Shown here: one piece after another, positions 12,906-20,837 of the stretch
How the letters are laid out: every line of letters starts with the position of its first letter
Position numbering within the stretch: the stretch's first letter is position 1
Source: Salmonella enterica subsp. enterica serovar Typhimurium str. LT2
GTDB lineage: Bacteria; Pseudomonadota; Gammaproteobacteria; Enterobacterales; Enterobacteriaceae
DNA length: 64,000 nucleotides
Assembly: GCF_000006945.2 (NCBI RefSeq)
Contig: NC_003197.2
Span: 4,402,001-4,466,000 of the forward strand
Direction of reading: 5' to 3'
Notes under the pieces: generated by a model
Seen by the model: the letters and a program-made list of their open reading frames with translations, nothing else
Database searches by the model: none
What the model was told of the DNA's origin: nothing
Position numbers and translations under genes: made by a program

Positions 12906-13445
12906 ATGGCAAAACTGACCTTACAAGAGCAACTGCTACAAGCGGGATTAGTGACCAGCAAAAAAATGGCCAAAGTCCAGCGCACGGCTAAAAAATCACG
13001 CGTTCAGGCTCGTGAGGCCAGAGAGGCGGTGGAAGAAAATAAAAAGGCGCAACTTGAGCGTGATAAACAACTCAGTGAACAGCAAAAACAAGCGGTTTTA
13101 GCGAAAGAGTTTAAAGCTCAGGTTAAGCAACTTATTGAAATGAATAGAATCAATGTATCTAAAGGCGATATTGGTTTTAACTTCACCGATAATAACGTCA
13201 TCAAAAAAATAGACGTGGATAAGCTCACTCAGACGCAACTGATTAATGGGCGTCTCGCGATTGCGCGTCTGGTTATCAATAACAGCGGTGAATGTGAATA
13301 TGCGATTATTCCCGCGAGCGTCGCCGATAAAATCGCACAACGAGATGCGGACAGTATTGTCGTAAACAGTGCGCTGAGTCAGGAAGAGCAGGACGAAGAT
13401 GATCCGTATGCCGATTTTAAAGTTCCCGACGATTTGATGTGGTAA
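12906..13445 (+). CDS. DUF2058 protein, YaiL-like
   Basis: A 179-residue, highly charged protein beginning [20 protein letters not shown]. Residues about 18-80 are a basic, probably coiled-coil helix ([20 protein letters not shown]), and the acidic tail ends [14 protein letters not shown]. This is the DUF2058/YaiL family, described as nucleoprotein or polynucleotide-associated; no reaction is known. E. coli keeps yaiL elsewhere, so this is either the relocated orthologue or a paralogue. It sits 46 bases before rluF on the same strand and may be cotranscribed with it. The ribosome site GAGACGA is weak. Confidence 0.82.
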
Positions 13446-13491
13446 GTCACATTCCCGACGTTTATGTAGAAAAATTTCTCAGAGAGTAAAT

Positions 13492-14361
13492 ATGCTGACC
13501 GACACATCTACCCGGCTTAATAAATATATCAGTGAAAGCGGCATCTGTTCGCGTCGCGAGGCGGACCGTTTTATCGAACAGGGCAATGTCTTTATCAACG
13601 GCAAACGCGCCGCCATTGGCGATCAGGTAGTCGCAGGGGATATTGTTAAAGTAAATGGTCGGTTGATTGAGCCGCGAGAAGCGGATGATTTAGTGCTGAT
13701 TGCGCTGAATAAACCGGTTGGCATTGTCAGTACCACTGAAGACGGCGAACGCGACAATATTGTCGATTTTGTGAACCACAGCAAACGTATCTTCCCGATT
13801 GGTCGTCTGGATAAAGACTCGCAGGGGCTGATATTTCTGACTAACCACGGCGATCTGGTCAATAAGATTCTGCGTGCCGGTAACGATCACGAAAAAGAGT
13901 ATCTGGTGACGGTGGATAAACCGATTACCGACGAGTTTATTCGTGGTATGGGCGCTGGCGTGCCGATTCTGGGTACCGTCACCAAAAAATGTAAGGTGAA
14001 AAAAGAGGCGCCGTTTGTCTTTCGCATTACCCTGGTGCAGGGATTAAACCGTCAGATCCGTCGTATGTGTGAATACTTTGGTTATGAAGTGACGAAACTG
14101 GAGCGTACGCGCATTATGAACGTCAGCCTGAGCGGGATTCCGCTGGGCGAGTGGCGCGATCTGACGGACGATGAGCTGATCGATCTGTTTAAATTGATTG
14201 AGCGTTCCTCTTCCGAAGCCAAACCAAAGGCCAAAGCGAAGCCGAAGACCACGGGTATTAAGCGACCGGTCGTGGCGATCGAAAAAAGCAATGAGAAAGC
14301 GCGCCCGACATCAAGCGGTAAGCGCTTTACCTCGCCGGGACGAAAGAAGAAAGGACGTTAA
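13492..14361 (+). CDS. rluF: 23S rRNA pseudouridine-2604 synthase
   Basis: Isomerises U2604 of 23S rRNA (and a tRNA-Tyr site in E. coli) to pseudouridine. The 289-residue protein has an N-terminal S4 RNA-binding domain (residues 7-60; [20 protein letters not shown]) and the RsuA/RluB/E/F catalytic core with [10 protein letters not shown], Asp107 being the catalytic residue. A basic, low-complexity tail ([16 protein letters not shown] and on) follows residue 240. Its TAA overlaps the convergent yjbD stop by four bases. Confidence 0.95.
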
Positions 14362-14630
14362 CGTCTGCCGCGCGTCGGCGTATTCGCCGACCAGGAGAAT
14401 GACGCTTCCGTATCGGGTTTATACGCCTGCTTCTTCTTCAACTGGCGGGCTTTTTTCGCTTCAGCCTCACGCAGCGCCATCAGCTTATCGATGTACTCCT
14501 TTTTTACGCTGTTGGTCTCAGAATTGGTCAGCGGACGACCGTGTGCAATACGGGCGCGGTCCAGCAACGTTTTCAGTTCGCGCTGTTCGCGCTCGGTCAT
14601 CTCTTTTTGGGTAATGCGGGGGAGTGCCAT
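14358..14630 (-). CDS. yjbD: DUF3811 protein YjbD
   Basis: A 90-residue, very basic, helical protein starting [16 protein letters not shown], matching E. coli YjbD in length and sequence (recalled). The ATG at 14630 is preceded by GAGGG; an in-frame ATG at 14657 would add nine residues without support. The function is unknown. It is convergent with rluF (4-bp overlap of stop codons). Confidence 0.88.
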
Positions 14631-14687
14631 ACGGGTGCCCTCAGTTAGCCGATGCATTTAGTCTACGGCAATACGCAACGGGCGGAT

Positions 14688-14724
14688 AGCGTGTAAGCCG
14701 GGTAAGCTTGCGCCACCCGGCAAT
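14688..14724. repeat. REP unit between yjbD and panS
   Basis: Single palindrome GTAAGCCGGGTAAGCTTGCG / CCACCCGGCAA just after the panS stop codon. Confidence 0.65.
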
Positions 14725-14727
14725 ATT

Positions 14728-15669
14728 TTAATTTACCTTTGCCGTTTCGCCCGATTTTTCAACAATCGGTTTCCCGGACCAGTAACCAGCCAGTAGTGAC
14801 CCTGAAAGGTTGTGCCACACTGAGAACAGCGCGCCAGGCAGCGCTGCGAGCGGGCCAAAGTAGATTTTACCCAATGCAGCAGCAAGACCAGAGTTCTGCA
14901 TCCCGACTTCGATCGCCAGCGTTCGACAGGTTGACTCATCAAAACCGAACAGACGTCCACCCCAGTAGCCGCCAAGCAGGCCAAGGGTGTTATGCAGGAT
15001 CACCGCGATGATCACCATAAAGCCGACGGAGGCGATATGTGAAGCTGAACCCGCGACCACCGCGCTGATGATTGCCAAAATGCACACCATCGAGAATGCT
15101 GGCAGATAAGGTTTTACCACTTTCACTACGCGCGGAAACAGATGGTGAATCACCAACCCCAGCGTGATTGGAATGACCACAATCTGTAGAATGCTCAGCA
15201 GCATACCCATCACGTCGACTTGAATATGGGCATCGACGTACAGGCGCGTGAGTAGTGGTGTGGCGACCACGCCGACCAGCGTGGAGACCGATGAAATGGT
15301 GACTGAGAGCGCGACGTCTCCCTTCGCCAGATAGATCATTACGTTAGAGGCGGTGCCGCTGGCTACGCTACCGACCAGTACCATCCCGGCGGACAGATCT
15401 GGCGGCATCTTAAACAGCAACGCCAGCAGCCATGCCGCGAGCGGCATTACCAGATAGTGCAGGAATATCCCTGCGGCGACAGGGGCTGGTCGGGAGAGCA
15501 CGCGTTTAAAGTCGTCAACGTTAAGATGGACCCCCATACCGAACATAATCAACATCAGTAGTGTCGCGACCCACGGCCCAACAGGAGTAAAGGTGGATGG
15601 TGTGTAATACGCAGTGAGAGAGAGCAGCAGCGCCCATAACGGGAACAGCCGGGTAATGACGGCGAGCAT
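14728..15669 (-). CDS. panS: Pantoate/ketopantoate carrier PanS (BASS family)
   Basis: A 313-residue inner-membrane protein of the bile acid:sodium symporter fold, with nine to ten hydrophobic segments. The family hallmark appears as [20 protein letters not shown] (about residues 105-124) and, in the second repeat, [13 protein letters not shown]. In Salmonella this locus (STM4195) was reported to transport coenzyme A precursors and was named panS. The ATG at 15669 has AAGGAAAA upstream. The gene borders the Mu-like island. Confidence 0.9.
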
Positions 15670-15797
15670 GTTGTTTTCCTTGCAAGTATGTTGTGTTTGT
15701 TATCAACGGGTCAGGATCGAGCCAGACCATAGTTATTGTTTATCGCGTGAAGGAAGATTATTCAAACAAATTACGCTCATGATCCAGTGTGGGCACG

Positions 15798-15872
15798 TGG
15801 CAGGCTGGATGACGCGCCTGCGTCGCCATCCGGCAACGTATCGCCCGATGGCGCTTACGCTACCGTATTAGA
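15798..15872. repeat. REP/BIME element at the left edge of the AT-rich/Mu-like island
   Basis: Units GCAGGCTGGATGACGCGCC, GCGTCGCCATCCGGCAACG and CGCCCGATGGCGCTTACGC upstream of panS. Host-type REP DNA ends here and AT-rich DNA begins, so the island junction lies near 15870-15930. Confidence 0.75.
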
Positions 15873-15930
15873 AATATATAGAGGTTCTGGTGGCGTAAAG
15901 AAAAGCGCCGGCATTGAAGAGAAGGAAGCT

Positions 15931-16659
15931 TTAACGCAGTGATAACTTATATTGTTTCACTTTGCTTTGGATTGTGTTTTTTAAACTAAAGTAAGGCACC
16001 CAGGGCAATGCTGTGTTCCAGGGGCGAGGGGAACCATGAAAACAGACTATGCTTGCTCCGTCAGGTAATTTTCCATTACCTGTCCCATCGTATAGTTCAG
16101 GGTTAAAACCAATCATTTTTGGTGTTGCTATATTAGCTTTGTAACTAATAATTCTTCCGGGTAAGATGTTTTGCCATCTTTCAGCATCTTGACATATTCT
16201 GCCGATAAATCCTTGATCGCCATGATAGGGTGGGGTTCTTATGGCATTGATTTCCTTTTCAGGATTTTTCATAAATTCATCCCACACATTTTTTTTTGCG
16301 GGTGCAGGAATAAACATAATACCTGTTGCTGGCGCAACTGAAGCACCATGCTGAGAAAAGTCATTAAGTAATGTTATTTTTTTCATAGTTGTCAGAGGAG
16401 TAATATCTCCCACAATAACGCTATCTATATCAATATAGAGAATATCCTCATTACCAAGAACAGGATGCAGTGGATTGAAAAGTTCTAGTTTTGCCCACCA
16501 TCCTGGCCAATCATACAAAAGAGGCGCTGTATTTACCCCTTTTATCTTTAGCGCATCTGTTAAACAAACAGAATCATAACCTTTGAGCTGCTTATGTAAC
16601 CATTGAGCATGTTTTGTGGTGAAGTCTTTGCTTTGTCTGAGCACAGAAACAATAATCAT
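15931..16659 (-). CDS. Putative GT-A type glycosyltransferase
   Basis: A 242-residue soluble protein from clearly AT-rich DNA. DILYIDIDSVIVGD contains the DxD-type metal/nucleotide-sugar motif (residues 73-86), and IVCFHGSPRPW near the C-terminus resembles the conserved HG-P segment of small nucleotide-sugar transferases. There is no signal peptide or membrane segment. The codon and base composition differ from panS, which suggests transfer. The adjacent acetyltransferase remnant points to a decayed surface-polysaccharide or phage-borne modification cassette. The substrate is unknown; the family call rests on motifs only. Confidence 0.6.
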   Translation of the reverse strand: MIIVSVLRQSKDFTTKHAQWLHKQLKGYDSVCLTDALKIKGVNTAPLLYDWPGWWAKLELFNPLHPVLGNEDILYIDIDSVIVGDITPLTTMKKITLLNDFSQHGASVAPATGIMFIPAPAKKNVWDEFMKNPEKEINAIRTPPYHGDQGFIGRICQDAERWQNILPGRIISYKANIATPKMIGFNPELYDGTGNGKLPDGASIVCFHGSPRPWNTALPWVPYFSLKNTIQSKVKQYKLSLR

Positions 16660-16782
16660 TATATTCCCCGGTGAATATTAGGTGATTTTAGCCATGTTCC
16701 ACTATATTTAATGTGCTTTATATTGCAACAAAATTAGTGTTCATATGGTTATCGAAGTTTTATTACATTCAAGATGTGAATG

Positions 16783-17207
16783 TAATTTATTTGTTTATAA
16801 TGTTATTAATATATGTAATGTAAGTTGATAAATGTTTTAATGATTGTTTTGTCTTTTATATTTTCATGGGGATATATAAAATAAGAGTTGGGATGGGAGT
16901 GATCTTATTTCCCCTTTTTACTGCTCCCAGCTCTATATCAATTCCAAATTTGGAATTTAGCTTGCGATTAATCCATAATCCAGTTTTTTTCTGTTTTTTT
17001 GAACCATAGATATACATCTCATTTGCCAGACGCCACCAAAATAAAAAAATTACGACGGCGATTGTTATTGGCCTGCATAAGTAATCGATATAATAAAAAT
17101 TCATTACTGCGAATAATCTCATGTCGCCAGTATTCCCGTAATCCATTTCCTTTTTTAGATATGGAAAATAATAAGCAATGTAAGAGTTTGATTTTTTCTT
17201 CCTCCAA
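16783..17207 (-). pseudogene. Frameshifted, truncated serine O-acetyltransferase-like gene
   Basis: No intact frame exists here, but three successive minus-strand frames read as one SAT/hexapeptide acetyltransferase N-terminus. The first frame gives GLREYWRHEIIRSNEFLLYR. After a T7 run near 17055 the second gives FWWRLANEMYIYGSKK and LNSKFGIDIELGA. After an A5-G4-A3 tract near 16900 the third gives HSHPNSYFIYPHENI, fitting the usual HPYGIVIHP turn. A stop then ends the frame before the hexapeptide core, so the protein would be both frameshifted and truncated. The reading is by eye; a profile search would settle it. Confidence 0.45.
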
Positions 17208-17365
17208 TGAAGAAAGCTATCTTGTTAAATAAGTGTTATTATCGTAGGGGGTTCACGTATCAATTGGTAAAAATACTATAAGATGGTTTTTTATAATACT
17301 TCATTTGCTATGCAAACTGAACATTTGATGCTAACAAATAATAAAGGGTATTATTTTAATTCAAC
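17208..17365. other. AT-rich spacer downstream of the tail operon
   Basis: About 160 bases of AT-rich DNA between the acetyltransferase remnant and the end of the tail operon. I see no gene, no REP unit and no clear promoter. Confidence 0.5.
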
Positions 17366-17390
17366 ACCGCCGGGCTTTATACCCGGCGAG
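17366..17390 (-). terminator. Hairpin at the end of the tail operon
   Basis: CGCCGGG / CCCGGCG (17368-17374 with 17382-17388) around a 7-base loop, located just past the stop of the last minus-strand gene. The following T-tract on the minus strand is poor, so it may be a weak terminator or an mRNA-stabilising hairpin. Confidence 0.5.
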
Positions 17391-17394
17391 AGAT

Positions 17395-17850
17395 TCAACA
17401 ATCGTATTGCCAGCTACTGACTAAGGCATAAAGGTGGCTGGGGGAGTAGCGCCAGCTATCGTTTAGTCCGAGAAATTCAGCGCAAAACTCGCTGCAAAAC
17501 AGTCTATCTTTGCGCTCCCGGTTATACAGCGCGATACCGAGCGCGCCCTGCCAGTCATAGCGTTTGCCGTTATGTTTGCGGAAAAAGACTTCCACTTCCG
17601 GCAACGTGGCCTTTAACGGTAGCTTATCCCACTTATCGTCCGGTAACGGTATTATCTTTCCCCGCACGCCGCGATCGCGAAACGACGCGGAGTAGCAGAG
17701 GTATTCATTACCGCCGTGCGCCACCGCCAGTTCACAGTGAGAGTAGATACCGCGCGTGACTTTGCGCGTGAGCCAGTCGGCAAACCTGGCGATGCCGCGA
17801 TGCTCCGATCGCCCCTTATAGCAGGCGAGCCAGACGGTGGTTTGACTCAT
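17395..17850 (-). CDS. Permuted NlpC/P60 (YiiX/YebB-like) papain-fold protein
   Basis: A 151-residue protein, last gene of the tail operon. YSHCELAV (His about 38, Glu 40) precedes LFCSEFCAEFLGL (Cys about 118), the His-Glu-then-Cys order of circularly permuted NlpC/P60 proteins (YaeF/YiiX type). These are predicted amidases, acyltransferases or cell-wall hydrolases. There is no signal peptide. It overlaps the fibre chaperone stop by ATGA, so it is part of the operon. Possible roles are peptidoglycan cleavage by the particle, or a moron; the sequence does not decide. Confidence 0.65.
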   Translation of the reverse strand: MSQTTVWLACYKGRSEHRGIARFADWLTRKVTRGIYSHCELAVAHGGNEYLCYSASFRDRGVRGKIIPLPDDKWDKLPLKATLPEVEVFFRKHNGKRYDWQGALGIALYNRERKDRLFCSEFCAEFLGLNDSWRYSPSHLYALVSSWQYDC

Positions 17851-18452
17851 GGTTGCCAGCCTGTGGAGTAGTCGTAATCCAGCACCGCTTCGATATCCTC
17901 CAGCGCCTCCACCGCCGCAATATGCCGCTGCGCGTTGGCAAACAGGCGCATATCGTGATCCATAGTGACGGTTTCAAACTGCGCGGCGATGTCGTTGGTC
18001 AGTTCAATCAAACCGTTATTTTTGGCCTGCCACATTAACCCTGCCGGAATCTGCTGTGCCTGACCCATTCTGGTGAGTGACATTTGCTGAATACGGCTGT
18101 TAGCATCGCTGTGGAAATGGTTGCCGTCGATAACGATATAATCGGCGGTAACATCATCACGGTGAGCTTTGATTGCCTGTATAACTTGTGCTTTTACACT
18201 TTCAAGTGCTGAGACAAATAACGCTTCGTCATATACCCACTCGTTTCCCTGTAATCGGTAAAATTTTCCGGGTGGCGGTGTAGTAATAAATTCAAGAGGG
18301 TTAAGGCACACCCAACAATTTTTATCTCTTAGTCGCCACTGCTCATCATCTATAGAAATTACTGAGTCAGGTAACACTACGTTTAATGAAGAAGTATCAA
18401 TCCAGTCTATAACCTCAAAGGTTGCCGGATGGTAATATGCATATTGAGTCAT
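17847..18452 (-). CDS. Tail fibre assembly chaperone (DUF4376/Tfa-like)
   Basis: A 201-residue protein starting MTQYAYYHPATFEVIDWID. The C-terminal half (from about residue 85: DVTADYIVIDGNHFHSDANS, RIQQMSLTRMGQAQ) is the DUF4376 domain found in chaperones encoded directly downstream of phage tail fibres. It starts four bases after the fibre stop and overlaps the papain-like gene. Inferred role: trimerisation or maturation of the fibre encoded at 18457-20202. Confidence 0.75.
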   Translation of the reverse strand: MTQYAYYHPATFEVIDWIDTSSLNVVLPDSVISIDDEQWRLRDKNCWVCLNPLEFITTPPPGKFYRLQGNEWVYDEALFVSALESVKAQVIQAIKAHRDDVTADYIVIDGNHFHSDANSRIQQMSLTRMGQAQQIPAGLMWQAKNNGLIELTNDIAAQFETVTMDHDMRLFANAQRHIAAVEALEDIEAVLDYDYSTGWQP

Positions 18453-18456
18453 ATAT

Positions 18457-20202
18457 TCACCATGAGATTTTTACAAAACCGCTAGAACCGCGTCCACCAG
18501 CGTATCCTGATAAGGCTATATTTAAGCTGTTAACCGACGCTCCACCACCACCTCCAGCTCCGTAGCCACTCGCATTGCTTCCGTTAGATAAAACTGCGCC
18601 AGTTCCTCCTTTCCCAAAGAAAGTAGTTTCAGCATTACCACCTGATATAGAGTCCAACTGGTTAAAACCGCTTAAAGGTATTCTTGACTGAACAATGCCT
18701 CCCGCTCCTCCTGCCCCCCCGTTGGCGACAACATCTATAAAAATTGAGTTTCCACCGTTGATCCCAGAATTCCCAGCCTGTCCTACTTGCACCACGTTTC
18801 CAGTAGGGTTGCTATTAGGTAATACACCACCAGCCCCACTAGCGCCCCCAGCCCCCACGGTTACTGGATAATTATTTCCCGCAATAACGGGGACAATAGC
18901 AATCTCTGGCTCTCCACTTTTGCCAGCATTACCACCTGAACAATAGAGAAGACCATCTGTATTACTCGTATGCCCTCCACCTCCACCACCTCCACCGCCT
19001 CCTAACATTTCCACAAAGACCTGAGTCACCCCATCAGGTACCGTAAACGTACCGTTAGCCGTAAAAAACTGATAATGGGAATGATTAGCCGGAGCCGCTG
19101 CGCTCGCCTTGTCATACGCCGCCTTTACCGCGCTCGGCGTCGCCGCCTCCGTCGTACTGGTGCTGTCGGTGGCGTTATTAAGCTTCACGATCCCTTTTTG
19201 CGTCAGCGTACCGTCCGGGGCGCCGGTGATCTGCCCCCAAGCGTGTGTATGCCTAGCCGGAGCCGCCGCACTCGCCTTATCCATCGCCGCCTTGACCGCA
19301 CTGGGCGTTGCCGCTTCGGTGGTGCTGGTGCTATCGGTGGCGTTATTAAGCTTCACAATCCCTTTTTGCGCCAGCGTGCCGTCCGGGACGCCGGTAACCT
19401 GGTTCCAGACGTGAGTATGGTTCGCCGGAGCTGCCGCATTCGCCTTATCCATCGCCGCCTTTACCGCGCTCGGCGTTGCCGCTTCCGTTGTGCTGGTGCT
19501 GTCCGTCGCACTGTTAAGCTTAACAATCCCCTTTTGCGTCAGCGTACCGTCCGGAACGCCGGTAATCTGGTTCCAGGTATGCGTGTGATTACGCGCTTCC
19601 GCCATCGCCGCTTTTACCGCCTTTGGCGTAGCCGCTTTGGTTTCGTCATCGCTGTCGGTGGCGTTACTGAGCTGCGTAAAGCCTTTCTGCGTTAATGTCG
19701 CATCCGGGTGATTTGTCGAATGTTCATGCTCGTCCAGCCGGGTATCCACATAGTCGCGCGTCGCCAGCACGATGCTCGGATCGACCGTCAGCGTCACCGC
19801 CGTGGTGTTGGAGACTTCCATAATCAGGCGGATACAAACCTGCTTGCCACAGCCGCCCGGCAGCAGCGGTTTGTACGACTCAGGGAATTTGCCGATGGCG
19901 ATCAGCTCGCCCTCGTCGTCGAACACGCCCACTTCACGCACATACCAGCCGCCAACGTCCTCCGGCAGCACCAGTTCGGCAATCAGCCAGTTGGGATTAT
20001 TCGGCGCAACCGTCAGCGTATTCATCTCGCCGCGCCAGACTTCGTGGCGTAATTTGGTCTGGCTGGCGATCGGTTCATAATATTGCCCACCACCGTCGCC
20101 AACCGCCATCTTTTGCAGATGTAGCTGTTTTTTATCCGCAAGGGCGCTGGCGATTTTCGCCATTCCCCTGTCGGTCAGGAGGGTATAAAACTCATTATCC
20201 AT
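18457..20202 (-). CDS. Phage tail fibre with tandem repeats and glycine-rich tip
   Basis: A 581-residue receptor-binding fibre. Residues 1-165 are the N-terminal baseplate-attachment domain of Mu/P2-type fibres (MDNEFYTLLTDRGMAKIASA). Four fibre repeats follow: one diverged (DATLTQKGFTQLSNATDSDD), then three near-identical 56-residue units containing GTLTQKGIVKLNSATDS. The C-terminal 200 residues form a glycine-rich domain beginning with a run of glycines after VFVEMLG and ending SSGFVKISW. Such polyglycine tips form receptor-binding sandwiches in some phages. It lies between gpI and the chaperone gene, the normal order. The host receptor is not predictable. Confidence 0.88.
   Translation of the reverse strand: MDNEFYTLLTDRGMAKIASALADKKQLHLQKMAVGDGGGQYYEPIASQTKLRHEVWRGEMNTLTVAPNNPNWLIAELVLPEDVGGWYVREVGVFDDEGELIAIGKFPESYKPLLPGGCGKQVCIRLIMEVSNTTAVTLTVDPSIVLATRDYVDTRLDEHEHSTNHPDATLTQKGFTQLSNATDSDDETKAATPKAVKAAMAEARNHTHTWNQITGVPDGTLTQKGIVKLNSATDSTSTTEAATPSAVKAAMDKANAAAPANHTHVWNQVTGVPDGTLAQKGIVKLNNATDSTSTTEAATPSAVKAAMDKASAAAPARHTHAWGQITGAPDGTLTQKGIVKLNNATDSTSTTEAATPSAVKAAYDKASAAAPANHSHYQFFTANGTFTVPDGVTQVFVEMLGGGGGGGGGGHTSNTDGLLYCSGGNAGKSGEPEIAIVPVIAGNNYPVTVGAGGASGAGGVLPNSNPTGNVVQVGQAGNSGINGGNSIFIDVVANGGAGGAGGIVQSRIPLSGFNQLDSISGGNAETTFFGKGGTGAVLSNGSNASGYGAGGGGGASVNSLNIALSGYAGGRGSSGFVKISW
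19085..19640. repeat. Tandem 168-bp repeats within the tail fibre gene
   Basis: The marker GCCGGAGC recurs at a spacing of exactly 168 bases (GG at 19091, 19259 and 19427), and a more diverged copy follows toward 19700. Each unit encodes 56 residues, so copy-number change by recombination would lengthen or shorten the fibre without breaking the frame. Confidence 0.85.
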
Positions 20203-20204
20203 AA

Positions 20205-20837
20205 TTACTCCGGGTAAATAGATGTAATTTCAAGGCTCCATTGCCCTGTACCGAAATAGATCGGTTTAGTTTGTTGAACTTCCAGAACCTGGAAGGGTAA
20301 GACGGTCGTTATTTCTCCACCGTAAAGCGCGCTGCCAATAACAGGAATAGCGCTTTGGTTAATTATCCAGACAATTAACGCTTCCAGTTTTGAACGCACG
20401 TTCTTATATTCATGAATAAGATCGACCAGATTATTAAACAGATTTTCATCCATGCCCTGGTTGATTAGCTTAATTTCAACCTTGAAGAAATAAGCCTTAC
20501 CGCCATACTCAAACCATTCGGAAATCGTGCCGGGTAAGGATAATATTTCCAGTACGCGGCGAACGGCCCAGGGGGTTCCTTTATATTTATGCAGTTCAAT
20601 CGCCTGCTTAATTAACTCTCGTTTCTCCTGTTCATTGGCAGCAAATAGCCAGCCTTCGAGCCCCTGTACATGAAACTGTTCGGCCAACGAGGGCAATGCC
20701 GAGGCATCAACGATATCCACCAGATAGACCAGCAACGCCGTCAGGTCGATTTGCGCGAAACGTTCGGCGGCAATGTTCGCCAGAATTGAGAAACGTTCGT
20801 CGCTGGCCAGCGGCGGCGGCAGAAGCAGTTTATCCAT
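20205..20837 (-). CDS. Baseplate wedge protein I (P2 gpI-like)
   Basis: A 210-residue phage tail protein I. The features ASDERFSILANIAAERFAQ and LAEQFHVQGLEGWLFA, followed by KYKGTPWAVRRVLEIL, are typical of the family, which connects baseplate and fibres. The start MDKLLLPPPL at 20837 overlaps the gpJ stop as ATGGATAA, the usual coupling. A longer start at 20852 would add five residues. It lies immediately upstream of the fibre gene. Confidence 0.88.
   Translation of the reverse strand: MDKLLLPPPLASDERFSILANIAAERFAQIDLTALLVYLVDIVDASALPSLAEQFHVQGLEGWLFAANEQEKRELIKQAIELHKYKGTPWAVRRVLEILSLPGTISEWFEYGGKAYFFKVEIKLINQGMDENLFNNLVDLIHEYKNVRSKLEALIVWIINQSAIPVIGSALYGGEITTVLPFQVLEVQQTKPIYFGTGQWSLEITSIYPE

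Noticed and set aside
16999..17232. Plus-strand 77-residue frame in the AT-rich patch
   Set aside because: No family resemblance; the minus-strand acetyltransferase remnant explains the same DNA better.
19085..19640. Regular repeats resembling a CRISPR array
   Set aside because: The units are 168 bp, contiguous and in-frame coding; there are no short repeats with unique spacers and no cas genes.
19075..19695. Plus-strand frames across the fibre repeats
   Set aside because: They arise from the tandem repeats of the tail fibre read in antisense; the minus-strand fibre is clearly the real gene.
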